In this document: positions 1-5,521 of the stretch, one piece after another
How positions within the stretch are numbered: the stretch's first letter is position 1
Layout of the letters: every line of letters begins with the position of its first letter
NCBI GenBank assembly: GCA_020059785.1
Contig: JAGVBL010000054.1
Span: 1-5,521 of the forward strand
Origin: Ignavibacteriales bacterium
Lineage (GTDB): Bacteria; Bacteroidota; Ignavibacteria; Ignavibacteriales; Melioribacteraceae
DNA length: 5,521 nucleotides
Direction: 5' to 3'
Made by a program: the position numbers and the translations under genes
The notes under the pieces: generated by a model
What the model saw: the letters and a program-made list of their open reading frames with translations, nothing else
Databases searched by the model: none
What the model was told of the DNA's origin: nothing

Positions 1-1237
1 ACTTATGCATCCCCGCGTTTGGGAAGCGAGCGGACATGTGGAAAACTTCACCGATCCTATGATCGATTGTAAACAATGTAAAGCAAGATTCCGTCTTGAT
101 ACGTTGACAGAAATGATATCGGAAAAAAATAAAGAAAAATTCCTTAAGGAATTTGATCCGGCAATTAACACTAAAGAAATATCGCTTGTAGATAAATTTA
201 ACGAGCTGCTCGAAGATCAGAATCAATCCGAAAAATTTCTAAGTGTAATAAACTGTCCGCAGTGCGGTAACAAAGGTACTTTTACACAACCGCGTAAATT
301 CAATCTTATGTTCAAAACATTTTTAGGACCGGTAGATGATTCTGCAAATGTTATATACCTTCGTCCTGAAACCGCGCAAGGTATTTTCGTTAACTTCTTA
401 AATGTTGCCAACTCAAGCCGTCAGAAAGTGCCGTTTGGAATTGCGCAGATTGGTAAAGCGTTCCGTAACGAAATTAATACTAAGAATTTTCTTTTCCGCA
501 CCCGAGAGTTTGAACAAATGGAGATGCAATACTTTTGTAAACCCGGATCAGATACGCAGTTTTATGAAGAATGGAAGGAAAGAAGAATTGAATGGTTCAA
601 ATCTCTTGGGATGACACCATCTAAACTCCGATTCCACGATCACCCGAAAGAAAAACTTGCCCATTATGCAAAGGACGCTACCGATATTGAATATGAATTT
701 CCTTTTGGATGGGGAGAAATAGAGGGGATTCATAACAGAACTGATTTCGATTTAAGCCGGCATCAACAATTTTCTGGTAAGTCCCAATTATATTTTGATG
801 ATGAATCGAAAGAGAAGTACATTCCATTCATTATCGAAACATCAGCCGGAGCCAGCCGTTCATTCATGGCTTTTCTGATTGATTCTTATTACGAAGAAGA
901 GGTAAATGGCGAGTTAAGAAGTGTTTTAAGATTTCACCCGAAACTTGCACCAATTAAAGCCGCGATTCTTCCGCTTGTTAATAAAGACGGAATGCCGGAA
1001 ATCGCTAAAAAAATTGAATCGGATTTAAGACCATTCTTAAGAATATTTTATGATGACAAAGGCGCAATTGGGAGACGATACAGAAGAATGGATGAAGCCG
1101 GAACACCATTCTGCATTACAGTTGATACTCAAACAACACAGGATGAGACGGTGACAATTAGAGAACGCGATTCGATGGAACAAATAAGAGTAAAAATAGA
1201 CCAGTTGCTTCACTATCTAACCGGCAAACTCAGATAA
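1..1237 (+). CDS. glyS: Glycyl-tRNA synthetase, single-chain class II type (5'-truncated by window edge)
   Basis: This cytoplasmic enzyme charges tRNA-Gly with glycine using ATP. The reading frame is open from the left edge (first full codon at base 2) and the visible part ends in TAA at 1235-1237. The N-terminus, probably including class II motif 1, lies outside the window. Numbering from the Met at base 5, the fragment opens with MHPRVWEASGHV, a signature of the dimeric single-chain GlyRS rather than the alpha2beta2 form. Two CxxC pairs (C22/C25 and C84/C87) flank a charged insertion and could bind zinc. RPETAQGIFVNF follows at about 120-131, then motif 2 (FRNE, 153-156) with FRTREFEQMEMQYF. 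Motif 3 is near 278-291 (ETSAGASRSFMAFL) and keeps its Arg (R285) but has Ser where Asp is usual. Residues from about 310 form the anticodon-binding domain, including GAIGRRYRRMDEAGTPFCIT. The symbol is sometimes written glyQS for this form. Identification is secure. Confidence 0.97.
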   Translation, partial: LMHPRVWEASGHVENFTDPMIDCKQCKARFRLDTLTEMISEKNKEKFLKEFDPAINTKEISLVDKFNELLEDQNQSEKFLSVINCPQCGNKGTFTQPRKFNLMFKTFLGPVDDSANVIYLRPETAQGIFVNFLNVANSSRQKVPFGIAQIGKAFRNEINTKNFLFRTREFEQMEMQYFCKPGSDTQFYEEWKERRIEWFKSLGMTPSKLRFHDHPKEKLAHYAKDATDIEYEFPFGWGEIEGIHNRTDFDLSRHQQFSGKSQLYFDDESKEKYIPFIIETSAGASRSFMAFLIDSYYEEEVNGELRSVLRFHPKLAPIKAAILPLVNKDGMPEIAKKIESDLRPFLRIFYDDKGAIGRRYRRMDEAGTPFCITVDTQTTQDETVTIRERDSMEQIRVKIDQLLHYLTGKLR

Positions 1238-1244
1238 TACATTT

Positions 1245-1280
1245 ATCGGGGTGTAATAAATGCACCCCGGTTTATTATTA
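1245..1280 (+). terminator. Rho-independent terminator of the GlyRS gene
   Basis: Seven bases after the GlyRS stop codon there is a GC-rich hairpin in an otherwise AT-rich stretch. CGGGGTG (1247-1253) pairs perfectly with CACCCCG (1263-1269). The stem can be extended outward by a T-G and an A-T pair and inward by one T-G pair, leaving a loop of about seven bases. A T-rich tail (TTTATTATT) follows directly. The tail is broken by A residues, but stem strength and position make termination of GlyRS transcription very likely. Confidence 0.85.
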
Positions 1281-1426
1281 AACCTTTCGATCAAATTTTT
1301 TCCCTTGTCAATAATATCACCGATAGAAAAAAATATTACATAACAGATTTGTAAATGAATAAAACGTTCTGAATTATAAGTGTTAATCCGTGGAGATACT
1401 TTATGCCGGATTATTTTCGGTTAAGT
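1281..1426. other. Intergenic spacer between convergent genes
   Basis: This AT-rich stretch separates the GlyRS terminator from the 3' end of the reverse-strand peptidase gene. No open frame with a credible start or ribosome site is visible. Its only structured element is a weak AT hairpin with a homopolymer run (listed separately), which could end transcription of the reverse-strand gene. Confidence 0.6.
1327..1354 (-). terminator. Possible weak terminator for the reverse-strand peptidase gene
   Basis: Read on the minus strand, TTACA (1354-1350) can pair with TGTAA (1340-1336) across a nine-base loop. After TAT comes a run of seven T residues (1333-1327). It lies about 75 bases beyond the stop codon of the M61-like gene. 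The stem is only five pairs and nearly all A-T, so its strength is doubtful; the T run is the better half of the evidence. Confidence 0.25.
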
Positions 1427-2998
1427 TCAGTTAACACCAAACCACTCCATACATTTTTTAGTGTTTGAATTGTTTTCCGGTTTTAATTTATATGTAGGTA
1501 TTTCGAATAATTCTCCTATTAGCCATAACTTTCTGTAAGATTCTATTTCCATATAGAAACAGGGACCAAGTGCATCTGACCGGCTTTTAATTATTTCTCC
1601 GGAATTAACACACTTCATAATATCTGATAATGCTTTATCACCTGCATAAAATCGAATTAAGGCACTCAGGCTTCCGTTTGATATAACAAGGGATTCGTTA
1701 ATAGACCGGTTGTAGATATCGCGCATAAAATCATCCAGAGATTTAATTCCTCCGCTGTTTTTATAAATTATCGCGTTTAAATTATGGGCAATTATGTCGC
1801 CCCTCATATATGGTAATTTCATGATATTCTTATTCGTCCAGAATTCACCGGCAATCCTTTCATTTTTCTCGTTACGAACGGAAGAAGTGTGATATGCGTA
1901 AAGAATTTTATTATACTCATCTACATATTCCTCCAGGGTTATAAGATTAGCTCTCAGTAATAATAGGCGGGTATAATAATCGCAGAAACCTTCTTTAAAC
2001 CAGTAAACAAGTGTTTCGGGTTCGGAAAATTTTATTTTATCTCCAAGCCATGTATGAAACGATTCGTGTGCTAAAATTCTTTTTAAACGGTAATCAATTT
2101 TTCGATCTGTGGATAAATATAATGCGTACGCATTTGTTCTTCCTGTACCCCCCTGATCTCCGCTCCCATCAATAGGAATTACAGTAATTATATGGTATGG
2201 AAAGTTGTGATCGTTCCAGAAGTTCCGTTCAATACTTAAAATGTTTTTTGCAAGTTCCAGTAATTGATCGTCGGAGAAACTCCATTTACCGCGGATTGAT
2301 AAATAAACGGGATTGCCGCCGACATGTTTTTTCGAAATTCTAAAATCTCCGCCGGTAAAAATAGAACCGGAAAATTGAGCGAGGGTAGCGGTAATGTTTT
2401 GTACCTTTTCGTTTATTCCAAAACTATTTGCAAGTGTCCAGGTAAATGGCATGTGATTCCACGAGAGGGATATTCTAATGTTGCTGTACCAATCCCACAT
2501 TGGCAGAATAAAAAATGTCTCGCCGAGAAAATGAAAATATGATTTGTTAAGAATTACCATATAATGATTTCCTAACTCAATATCATCGTCCCGTATTTCT
2601 TCAACCTGGTAATAGAGTTTTATAATTGATTCTGGCGGATGTCTTACAATCTTTATTTCTGGCTTATCGGTATTATTAACAGTTGTGTTATCGGAAAGAG
2701 GTTTTAAGAATTTAATTCCATCTAAATTATTTTGACCGGCAAATTCATTGGGAAGTAATATTTTTGTTTCGCCGGATCTATCACCGGGGAATTCCATAGT
2801 TACTATAAATCGAACCTTATTAATTTCATAAAACGGCTCTATACCGAAATTGATAAAATTATTGTTTTCAGGTTTATTAGAAGAAACATTTAATTTATTA
2901 TCATATATATGGGTTGCTGGCGCGGTGGTGCCTAATAGCAGTGTATTATTAATAAAAAGAGATGATATAAAAAGCAAAACGGTAAATTTTTTTATCAT
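1427..2998 (-). CDS. Secreted M61-like (gluzincin) zinc metallopeptidase
   Basis: This is a predicted exported zinc peptidase of 523 residues, running from ATG at 2998-2996 to TGA at 1429-1427. A Lys-rich start followed by a hydrophobic stretch (about residues 5-23) looks like a signal peptide. No lipobox Cys is visible, so it is probably periplasmic or extracellular. The catalytic core has HESFH (311-315), giving two His ligands (H311, H315) and the general base E312. WFKEGFCDYY (333-342) supplies the third zinc ligand, E336. YMRG at about 397-400, inside a helix-like stretch, matches the segment after the active site in M61 proteins. Residues about 282-296 (GGTGRTNAYALYLST) sit where M1 and M61 enzymes have the substrate-binding loop, but lack the Glu of GAMEN-type M1 loops. 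No C-terminal PDZ domain is recognisable, although many M61 glycyl aminopeptidase relatives have one. The chosen start gives the signal peptide and has a weak purine-rich site (GAAGAAA, 3011-3005). The gene is convergent with glyS and divergent from the M16 operon. The substrate is unknown; assignment to M61 rather than M1 is by motif only. Confidence 0.85.
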   Translation of the reverse strand: MIKKFTVLLFISSLFINNTLLLGTTAPATHIYDNKLNVSSNKPENNNFINFGIEPFYEINKVRFIVTMEFPGDRSGETKILLPNEFAGQNNLDGIKFLKPLSDNTTVNNTDKPEIKIVRHPPESIIKLYYQVEEIRDDDIELGNHYMVILNKSYFHFLGETFFILPMWDWYSNIRISLSWNHMPFTWTLANSFGINEKVQNITATLAQFSGSIFTGGDFRISKKHVGGNPVYLSIRGKWSFSDDQLLELAKNILSIERNFWNDHNFPYHIITVIPIDGSGDQGGTGRTNAYALYLSTDRKIDYRLKRILAHESFHTWLGDKIKFSEPETLVYWFKEGFCDYYTRLLLLRANLITLEEYVDEYNKILYAYHTSSVRNEKNERIAGEFWTNKNIMKLPYMRGDIIAHNLNAIIYKNSGGIKSLDDFMRDIYNRSINESLVISNGSLSALIRFYAGDKALSDIMKCVNSGEIIKSRSDALGPCFYMEIESYRKLWLIGELFEIPTYKLKPENNSNTKKCMEWFGVN

Positions 2999-3295
2999 TC
3001 GTTATTTCTTCAAAAATTCCATTAAATCGCTATTATTATTACGAAATTTTGCCCTTAAATGAAATGCATTTTACTCTGGGGAATTGAATTACCTGTAATG
3101 AATTTAATTTAATAAATCCAAATGTTTTTTATCATGTATTTTTAGTTAACAAATAACAAAATAGTTTTGGGATTCGTCTAATAAATAGTTTTTTTAAAGC
3201 ATATTTCTATAATTTTAAATAGCAAAGTTTTTCACCTCTGTAATTTATTCTATTGGTTAAATAAATTGTATCCATCAAAAACAAAAGGTAATCAA
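2999..3295. promoter_or_regulatory. Divergent intergenic region, presumed promoters both ways
   Basis: About 297 AT-rich bases lie between the starts of the divergent M61-like and M16 genes, so promoters for both should be here. No convincing -35/-10 pair stands out. On the plus strand TAGTTTTG (3162-3169) matches the TAnnTTTG -7 element known from Bacteroidota promoters, but no good upstream TTTG partner is at the expected distance, and the leader would be about 120 bases. A small inverted repeat, ATTAC-CT-GTAAT (3088-3099), could be an operator half-site pair, but five-base arms in AT-rich DNA are weak evidence. No small gene or riboswitch-like structure is evident. Confidence 0.4.
3283..3288 (+). 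promoter_or_regulatory. Ribosome binding site of the first M16 gene
   Basis: AAAAGG lies seven bases before the ATG at 3296. This spacing decides the start. A TTG ten codons upstream (3266) is also in frame, but the Shine-Dalgarno site would then fall inside the coding region and the added residues would precede the signal peptide without purpose. Confidence 0.7.
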
Positions 3296-3529
3296 ATGAA
3301 ACTAAGGATTATGATTTTGTTTCTCGTGTTTGGATTTGTTGTTTCAAACGGGCAAACAAAGAAAATTGATTTTGTTCAGTATAAACTAGATAACGGACTG
3401 AACGTAATTCTCCACAAGGATAATTCAACACCAATTGTAGCCGTTGCCGTTTTATACCATGTGGGCAGTAAGAATGAAGATCCGGAGAGAACCGGATTTG
3501 CGCATTTCTTTGAGCATCTTATGTTCTAA
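3296..3529 (+). CDS. N-terminal fragment of the interrupted M16 peptidase
   Basis: This is the part translated if the internal TAA is obeyed: 77 residues comprising the signal peptide (about 1-19), the first beta strands (KKIDFVQYKLDNGLNVILH) and the HFFEH zinc motif at 70-74, ending HLMF. It contains two of the three zinc ligands but not the distal Glu or the second structural half of the domain. It should not fold into an active peptidase. It is one piece of the gene at 3296-4621, not an independent gene. Confidence 0.6.
   Translation: MKLRIMILFLVFGFVVSNGQTKKIDFVQYKLDNGLNVILHKDNSTPIVAVAVLYHVGSKNEDPERTGFAHFFEHLMF
3527..3529 (+). other. In-frame TAA stop four codons after the HxxEH motif
   Basis: The codons read HLMF-TAA-GSPN. 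M16 homologues of this type commonly have HLMF(E/Q/K)GS, and the downstream paralogue has Thr at the aligned position (T91). GAA, CAA or AAA would each become TAA by one base change. The frame continues without loss on both sides. Confidence 0.9.
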
Positions 3530-4621
3530 GGATCGCCGAATATTAAACGTGGTGAGTACTTCAAAATTATTGAAGGTGCCGGCGGCGAACTGAATGCTAA
3601 TACTTCTTTTGATAGAACTTATTATTATCAGGTTATGCCGTCACATCAATTGGAACTTGGTTTGTATATGGAGTCGGAAAGAATGCTTCATCTTAAGATT
3701 GATAGTATAGGAGTAGAAACACAGCGCAAAGTTGTAAAGGAAGAGAGAAAGCAGAGTTATGAAAACCGACCTTATGGATCGTTGCTTGAAAAATTATTCA
3801 GCAATGCATATAAGGTGCATCCCTATAGATGGACACCTATAGGAATTGCTCAATACATTGATATGGCAACACTTGATGAGTTTATTGCATTCCATAAAAA
3901 GTTTTACGTCCCGCAGAATGCAACACTTTCAATTGCCGGCGATATAGATATCAATAAAACAAAAGAACTTGTTAAAAAATATTTTGGGGAAATTCCCGCC
4001 GGAACAGAAAAGATAGACAGACCAAATGTTGTAGAACCTCCTAAAACAGCAGAGGTTAGAGAAATAGTTTATGACAAAGTACAACTTCCGCTTGTATTAC
4101 ATGCGTATCACATACCGGCTCAGGGAACTCCCGATTATTATGCGCTTAATTTGCTTACACAGGTCTTATCGGGCGGAGAAAGTTCCCGCTTAACAAAAGA
4201 GATTAAGGATAAACAGCAGAAAGCATTTTTTGTTGGAACTATTCCCCTTGCATTAGAAGACCCGGGTCTGTTTATCATTTATGGTCTTACAAATGTTGGA
4301 GTTAAACCGGAAGATCTTGAAGCCGCATATGATGCTGAAGTGGAAAAGGTTAAAAAAGAATTAATAAGCAACGACGAGTTTCAGAAAGTACGGAATCAAA
4401 TTGAAACCCAGTTTGTAACACGTAATTCAACAATGCGTGGCATTGCGGAATCACTTGCAAATTATTTTGTCTATTTCGGTAATGCAGACTTAATCAATTC
4501 GGAAATCCAGCGTTATATGAATGTTACTAAAGAAGATATCAAACGAGTTGCAAATAAATATTTAACAAAGGAAAACAGGGTTGTTCTCTACTATTTACCA
4601 AAACCCGTTGAATCAAACTAA
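3530..4621 (+). CDS. C-terminal fragment of the interrupted M16 peptidase
   Basis: This is the same frame after the internal stop, 363 codons from GSPNIKRGEYF to the TAA at 4621. It carries the distal zinc Glu, the FYVPQNATLSIAGDID strand and the complete C-terminal M16 half (GGESSRLTKEIKDKQQ). The first in-frame ATG is at 3635, giving 328 residues, but that Met lies inside a conserved segment (YYYQVMPSHQLELGL) and no strong ribosome site precedes it. Independent expression is therefore unlikely. An automated gene caller would probably report 3635-4621 as a separate CDS. Confidence 0.6.
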   Translation, partial: GSPNIKRGEYFKIIEGAGGELNANTSFDRTYYYQVMPSHQLELGLYMESERMLHLKIDSIGVETQRKVVKEERKQSYENRPYGSLLEKLFSNAYKVHPYRWTPIGIAQYIDMATLDEFIAFHKKFYVPQNATLSIAGDIDINKTKELVKKYFGEIPAGTEKIDRPNVVEPPKTAEVREIVYDKVQLPLVLHAYHIPAQGTPDYYALNLLTQVLSGGESSRLTKEIKDKQQKAFFVGTIPLALEDPGLFIIYGLTNVGVKPEDLEAAYDAEVEKVKKELISNDEFQKVRNQIETQFVTRNSTMRGIAESLANYFVYFGNADLINSEIQRYMNVTKEDIKRVANKYLTKENRVVLYYLPKPVESN

Positions 4622-4640
4622 AAGAAAATTTTGAATAAAA

Positions 4641-4645
4641 GGGAG
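4641..4645 (+). promoter_or_regulatory. Ribosome binding site of the second M16 gene
   Basis: GGGAG lies seven bases before the ATG at 4653, the same spacing as in the first M16 gene. It decides between two overlapping ATGs in ATGAAATGA. The ATG at 4648 is too close to the site and meets a TGA after one codon, so 4653 is the real start. Confidence 0.75.
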
Positions 4646-4652
4646 TAATGAA

Positions 4653-5521
4653 ATGAAGAAGTTATTATTGCTAATGCTGGTGTTTGCATTTATTAACCCG
4701 GTATTTAGCCAGCTTGATAGGAGTAAATTACCCGCACCCGGTCCGGCTTCCGAAATTAAAATTGCCAATTATGAATCGTTTGAACTTAAAAACGGATTGA
4801 AAGTATTCGTAATAGAAAATAGAAAATTGCCAAGAGTTTCATTCAACTTAATTCTTGATGTTGATCCGTTATCGGAAGCAGAGAATGCCGGCTATGTATC
4901 AGCAACGGGCGACTTATTAAGAACCGGTACAAAAAAACGGACTAAAGATCAGCTCGATAAGGAAATTGATCTGCTTGGTGCAACTCTATCAACATCTGCT
5001 ACAAGTATTTTTGCTTCGGGTCTGGAGCGTAACAAAGAAAAACTGATGGAAATTGTGAGCGACATTATTCTTAATTCTGTTTTTAAGCAAGAAGAACTGG
5101 ATAAAATTAAGAAGCAGATGTTATCTGCATTAGCAACAACCAAGGACGATCCCAATTCAATATCTCAAAGAGTACGGCAAGCTATTATGTATGGTAAAGA
5201 ACATCCTTATGGAGAACTTGAAACCGAAGAAACAGTTAAAAACTTTACGCTGGAAATGTGCCAGAATTACTATGCAACATATTTCCGCCCCAACGTTGGT
5301 TATCTTGCAATTGTAGGAGACATCAATAAAGCTAAAGCAAAACAACTTGTAGAAAAATATTTAGCTAAATGGGAAAAGAAAGATGTTCCCAAAAAGTCGT
5401 ATACAACACCTAAAGCTCCTGTTGTAAACAAAGTTTCTTTAGTTGATAGAGCTAATTCGGTTCAGTCGGTAATAGCAATTGGTTATCCGGTTGAATTACA
5501 GATTGGCAGCGAGGATGCAAT
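4653..5521 (+). CDS. M16-family protein, predicted non-catalytic partner (3'-truncated by window edge)
   Basis: The frame is open to the right edge, with 289 complete codons visible out of an expected total above 400. Residues 1-19 form a signal peptide (MKKLLLLMLVFAF, cleavage predicted after VFS with Gln at position 20). The M16 fold is clear from ESFELKNGLKVFVIENRKLP (41-60), GKEHPYGELE (181-190) and YYATYFRPNVGYLAIVGDI (206-224). Where the upstream gene has HFFEH, this one aligns without gaps to SATGD (83-87), and no Glu occurs in the region that should carry the third zinc ligand (about 155-164). It therefore cannot bind the M16 zinc and is probably a structural or substrate-holding subunit, as in paired M16 proteins with one active and one inactive chain. 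It starts 31 bases after the first M16 gene with no terminator between, so the two are very likely co-transcribed. Family assignment is firm; the partner role is inferred. Confidence 0.92.
   Translation, partial: MKKLLLLMLVFAFINPVFSQLDRSKLPAPGPASEIKIANYESFELKNGLKVFVIENRKLPRVSFNLILDVDPLSEAENAGYVSATGDLLRTGTKKRTKDQLDKEIDLLGATLSTSATSIFASGLERNKEKLMEIVSDIILNSVFKQEELDKIKKQMLSALATTKDDPNSISQRVRQAIMYGKEHPYGELETEETVKNFTLEMCQNYYATYFRPNVGYLAIVGDINKAKAKQLVEKYLAKWEKKDVPKKSYTTPKAPVVNKVSLVDRANSVQSVIAIGYPVELQIGSEDA

Larger units (their letters stand above)
3296..4621 (+). pseudogene. M16 zinc peptidase (processing-peptidase-like), interrupted by one in-frame TAA
   Basis: The gene spans 442 codons in one frame, with an internal TAA as codon 78 and the normal TAA at 4619-4621. 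Residues 1-19 form a signal peptide (MKLR start, hydrophobic core, Gln at position 20), so the product should act in the periplasm or at the envelope. The M16 active site HFFEH is at 70-74 (zinc ligands H70 and H74, catalytic E73). The third ligand is E149 or E150 in VVKEERKQSYENRPYG, which fits the family spacing of about 75 residues. Further family marks are NANTSFDRTYYY (about 100-110), the KKFYVPQNATLSIAGDIDI strand, and GGESSRL in the second half. Length fits a one-unit (about 440 residue) M16B-type peptidase. Without the internal stop the protein would look fully active. As written, translation ends just after HxxEH and leaves a 77-residue stub lacking the third zinc ligand. Codon use and motifs after the stop show no decay, so a very recent mutation or a sequence error is likely. 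It is the first gene of an operon with the M16 gene at 4653. Confidence 0.88.

Noticed and set aside
223..733. Short open frames at 223-411 (-), 402-614 (+) and 548-733 (-)
   Set aside because: All lie within the GlyRS coding region in other frames, and their translations show no recognisable family.
1406..1420. CCGGA...TTCGG hairpin next to the 3' end of the M61-like gene as its terminator
   Set aside because: On the relevant minus strand the G-T pair becomes an A-C mismatch, leaving three good pairs, and no T run follows.
2324..3062. Short plus-strand open frames at 2324-2542 and 2850-3062
   Set aside because: Antisense shadows of the M61-like gene; no ribosome site or domain supports them.
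3162..3169. TAGTTTTG as a Bacteroidota-type -7 promoter element
   Set aside because: The -7 match is exact, but no TTTG-like -33 element is at the expected distance and AT-rich DNA yields such matches by chance; mentioned only within the intergenic entry.
3266..3295. Upstream in-frame TTG start for the first M16 gene
   Set aside because: It would put the good AAAAGG ribosome site inside the coding region and add ten polar residues before the signal peptide; ATG at 3296 fits better.
3500..3660. Frameshift as cause of the broken M16 gene
   Set aside because: The same frame encodes M16 sequence before and after the stop with continuous motifs, so the lesion is one substituted codon, not an insertion or deletion.
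3530..4621. Reassignment of TAA to an amino acid as explanation for the internal stop
   Set aside because: TAA ends the GlyRS gene exactly at the family C-terminus and also ends this M16 gene, so TAA works as a stop in this genome.
4949..5345. Minus-strand open frames at 4949-5155 and 5157-5345
   Set aside because: Antisense shadows of the second M16 gene with no supporting signals.

Overview
The window is AT-rich bacterial DNA holding four protein-coding loci: the 3' part of a glycyl-tRNA synthetase gene, a complete reverse-strand gene for a secreted M61-like metallopeptidase, and two tandem M16 (insulinase/processing-peptidase-like) genes. Several traits suggest the Bacteroidota/Ignavibacteriota (FCB) side of the tree: a single-chain GlyRS, two exported M16 proteins whose predicted signal-peptide cleavage leaves Gln at the +1 position, and paired catalytic and non-catalytic M16 genes. 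This placement is inference; there is no rRNA or other marker gene here.

Layout. Positions 1-1237 (+) are the GlyRS catalytic and anticodon-binding regions, cut at the window's left edge and followed by a clear rho-independent terminator (about 1245-1277). Positions 1238-1426 are non-coding between two convergent genes. Positions 1427-2998 (-) encode a 523-residue exported zinc peptidase with HESFH and WFKEGFCDYY motifs. Positions 2999-3295 are an AT-rich divergent intergenic region that should hold the promoters of the M61-like gene and the M16 operon. Positions 3296-4621 (+) are an M16 peptidase gene with one in-frame TAA at 3527-3529, four codons after its HxxEH zinc motif. Positions 4653-5521 (+) are a second M16 gene, cut at the right edge, in which HxxEH is replaced by SATGD.

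How the genes relate. The two M16 genes are 31 bases apart, each has a good Shine-Dalgarno site and a signal peptide, and they look like one operon for an active/inactive periplasmic M16 pair. The M61-like gene is divergent from them and also encodes an exported metallopeptidase, so the right two thirds of the window is an extracytoplasmic proteolysis neighbourhood. GlyRS is an unrelated housekeeping neighbour.

The most notable observation is the TAA inside the first M16 gene. The frame, spacing and conserved motifs are intact on both sides, so it is a very recent nonsense mutation, a sequence error, or (least likely) a read-through stop. I see no mobile element, CRISPR array, tRNA or rRNA, and nothing that amounts to a previously undescribed system.
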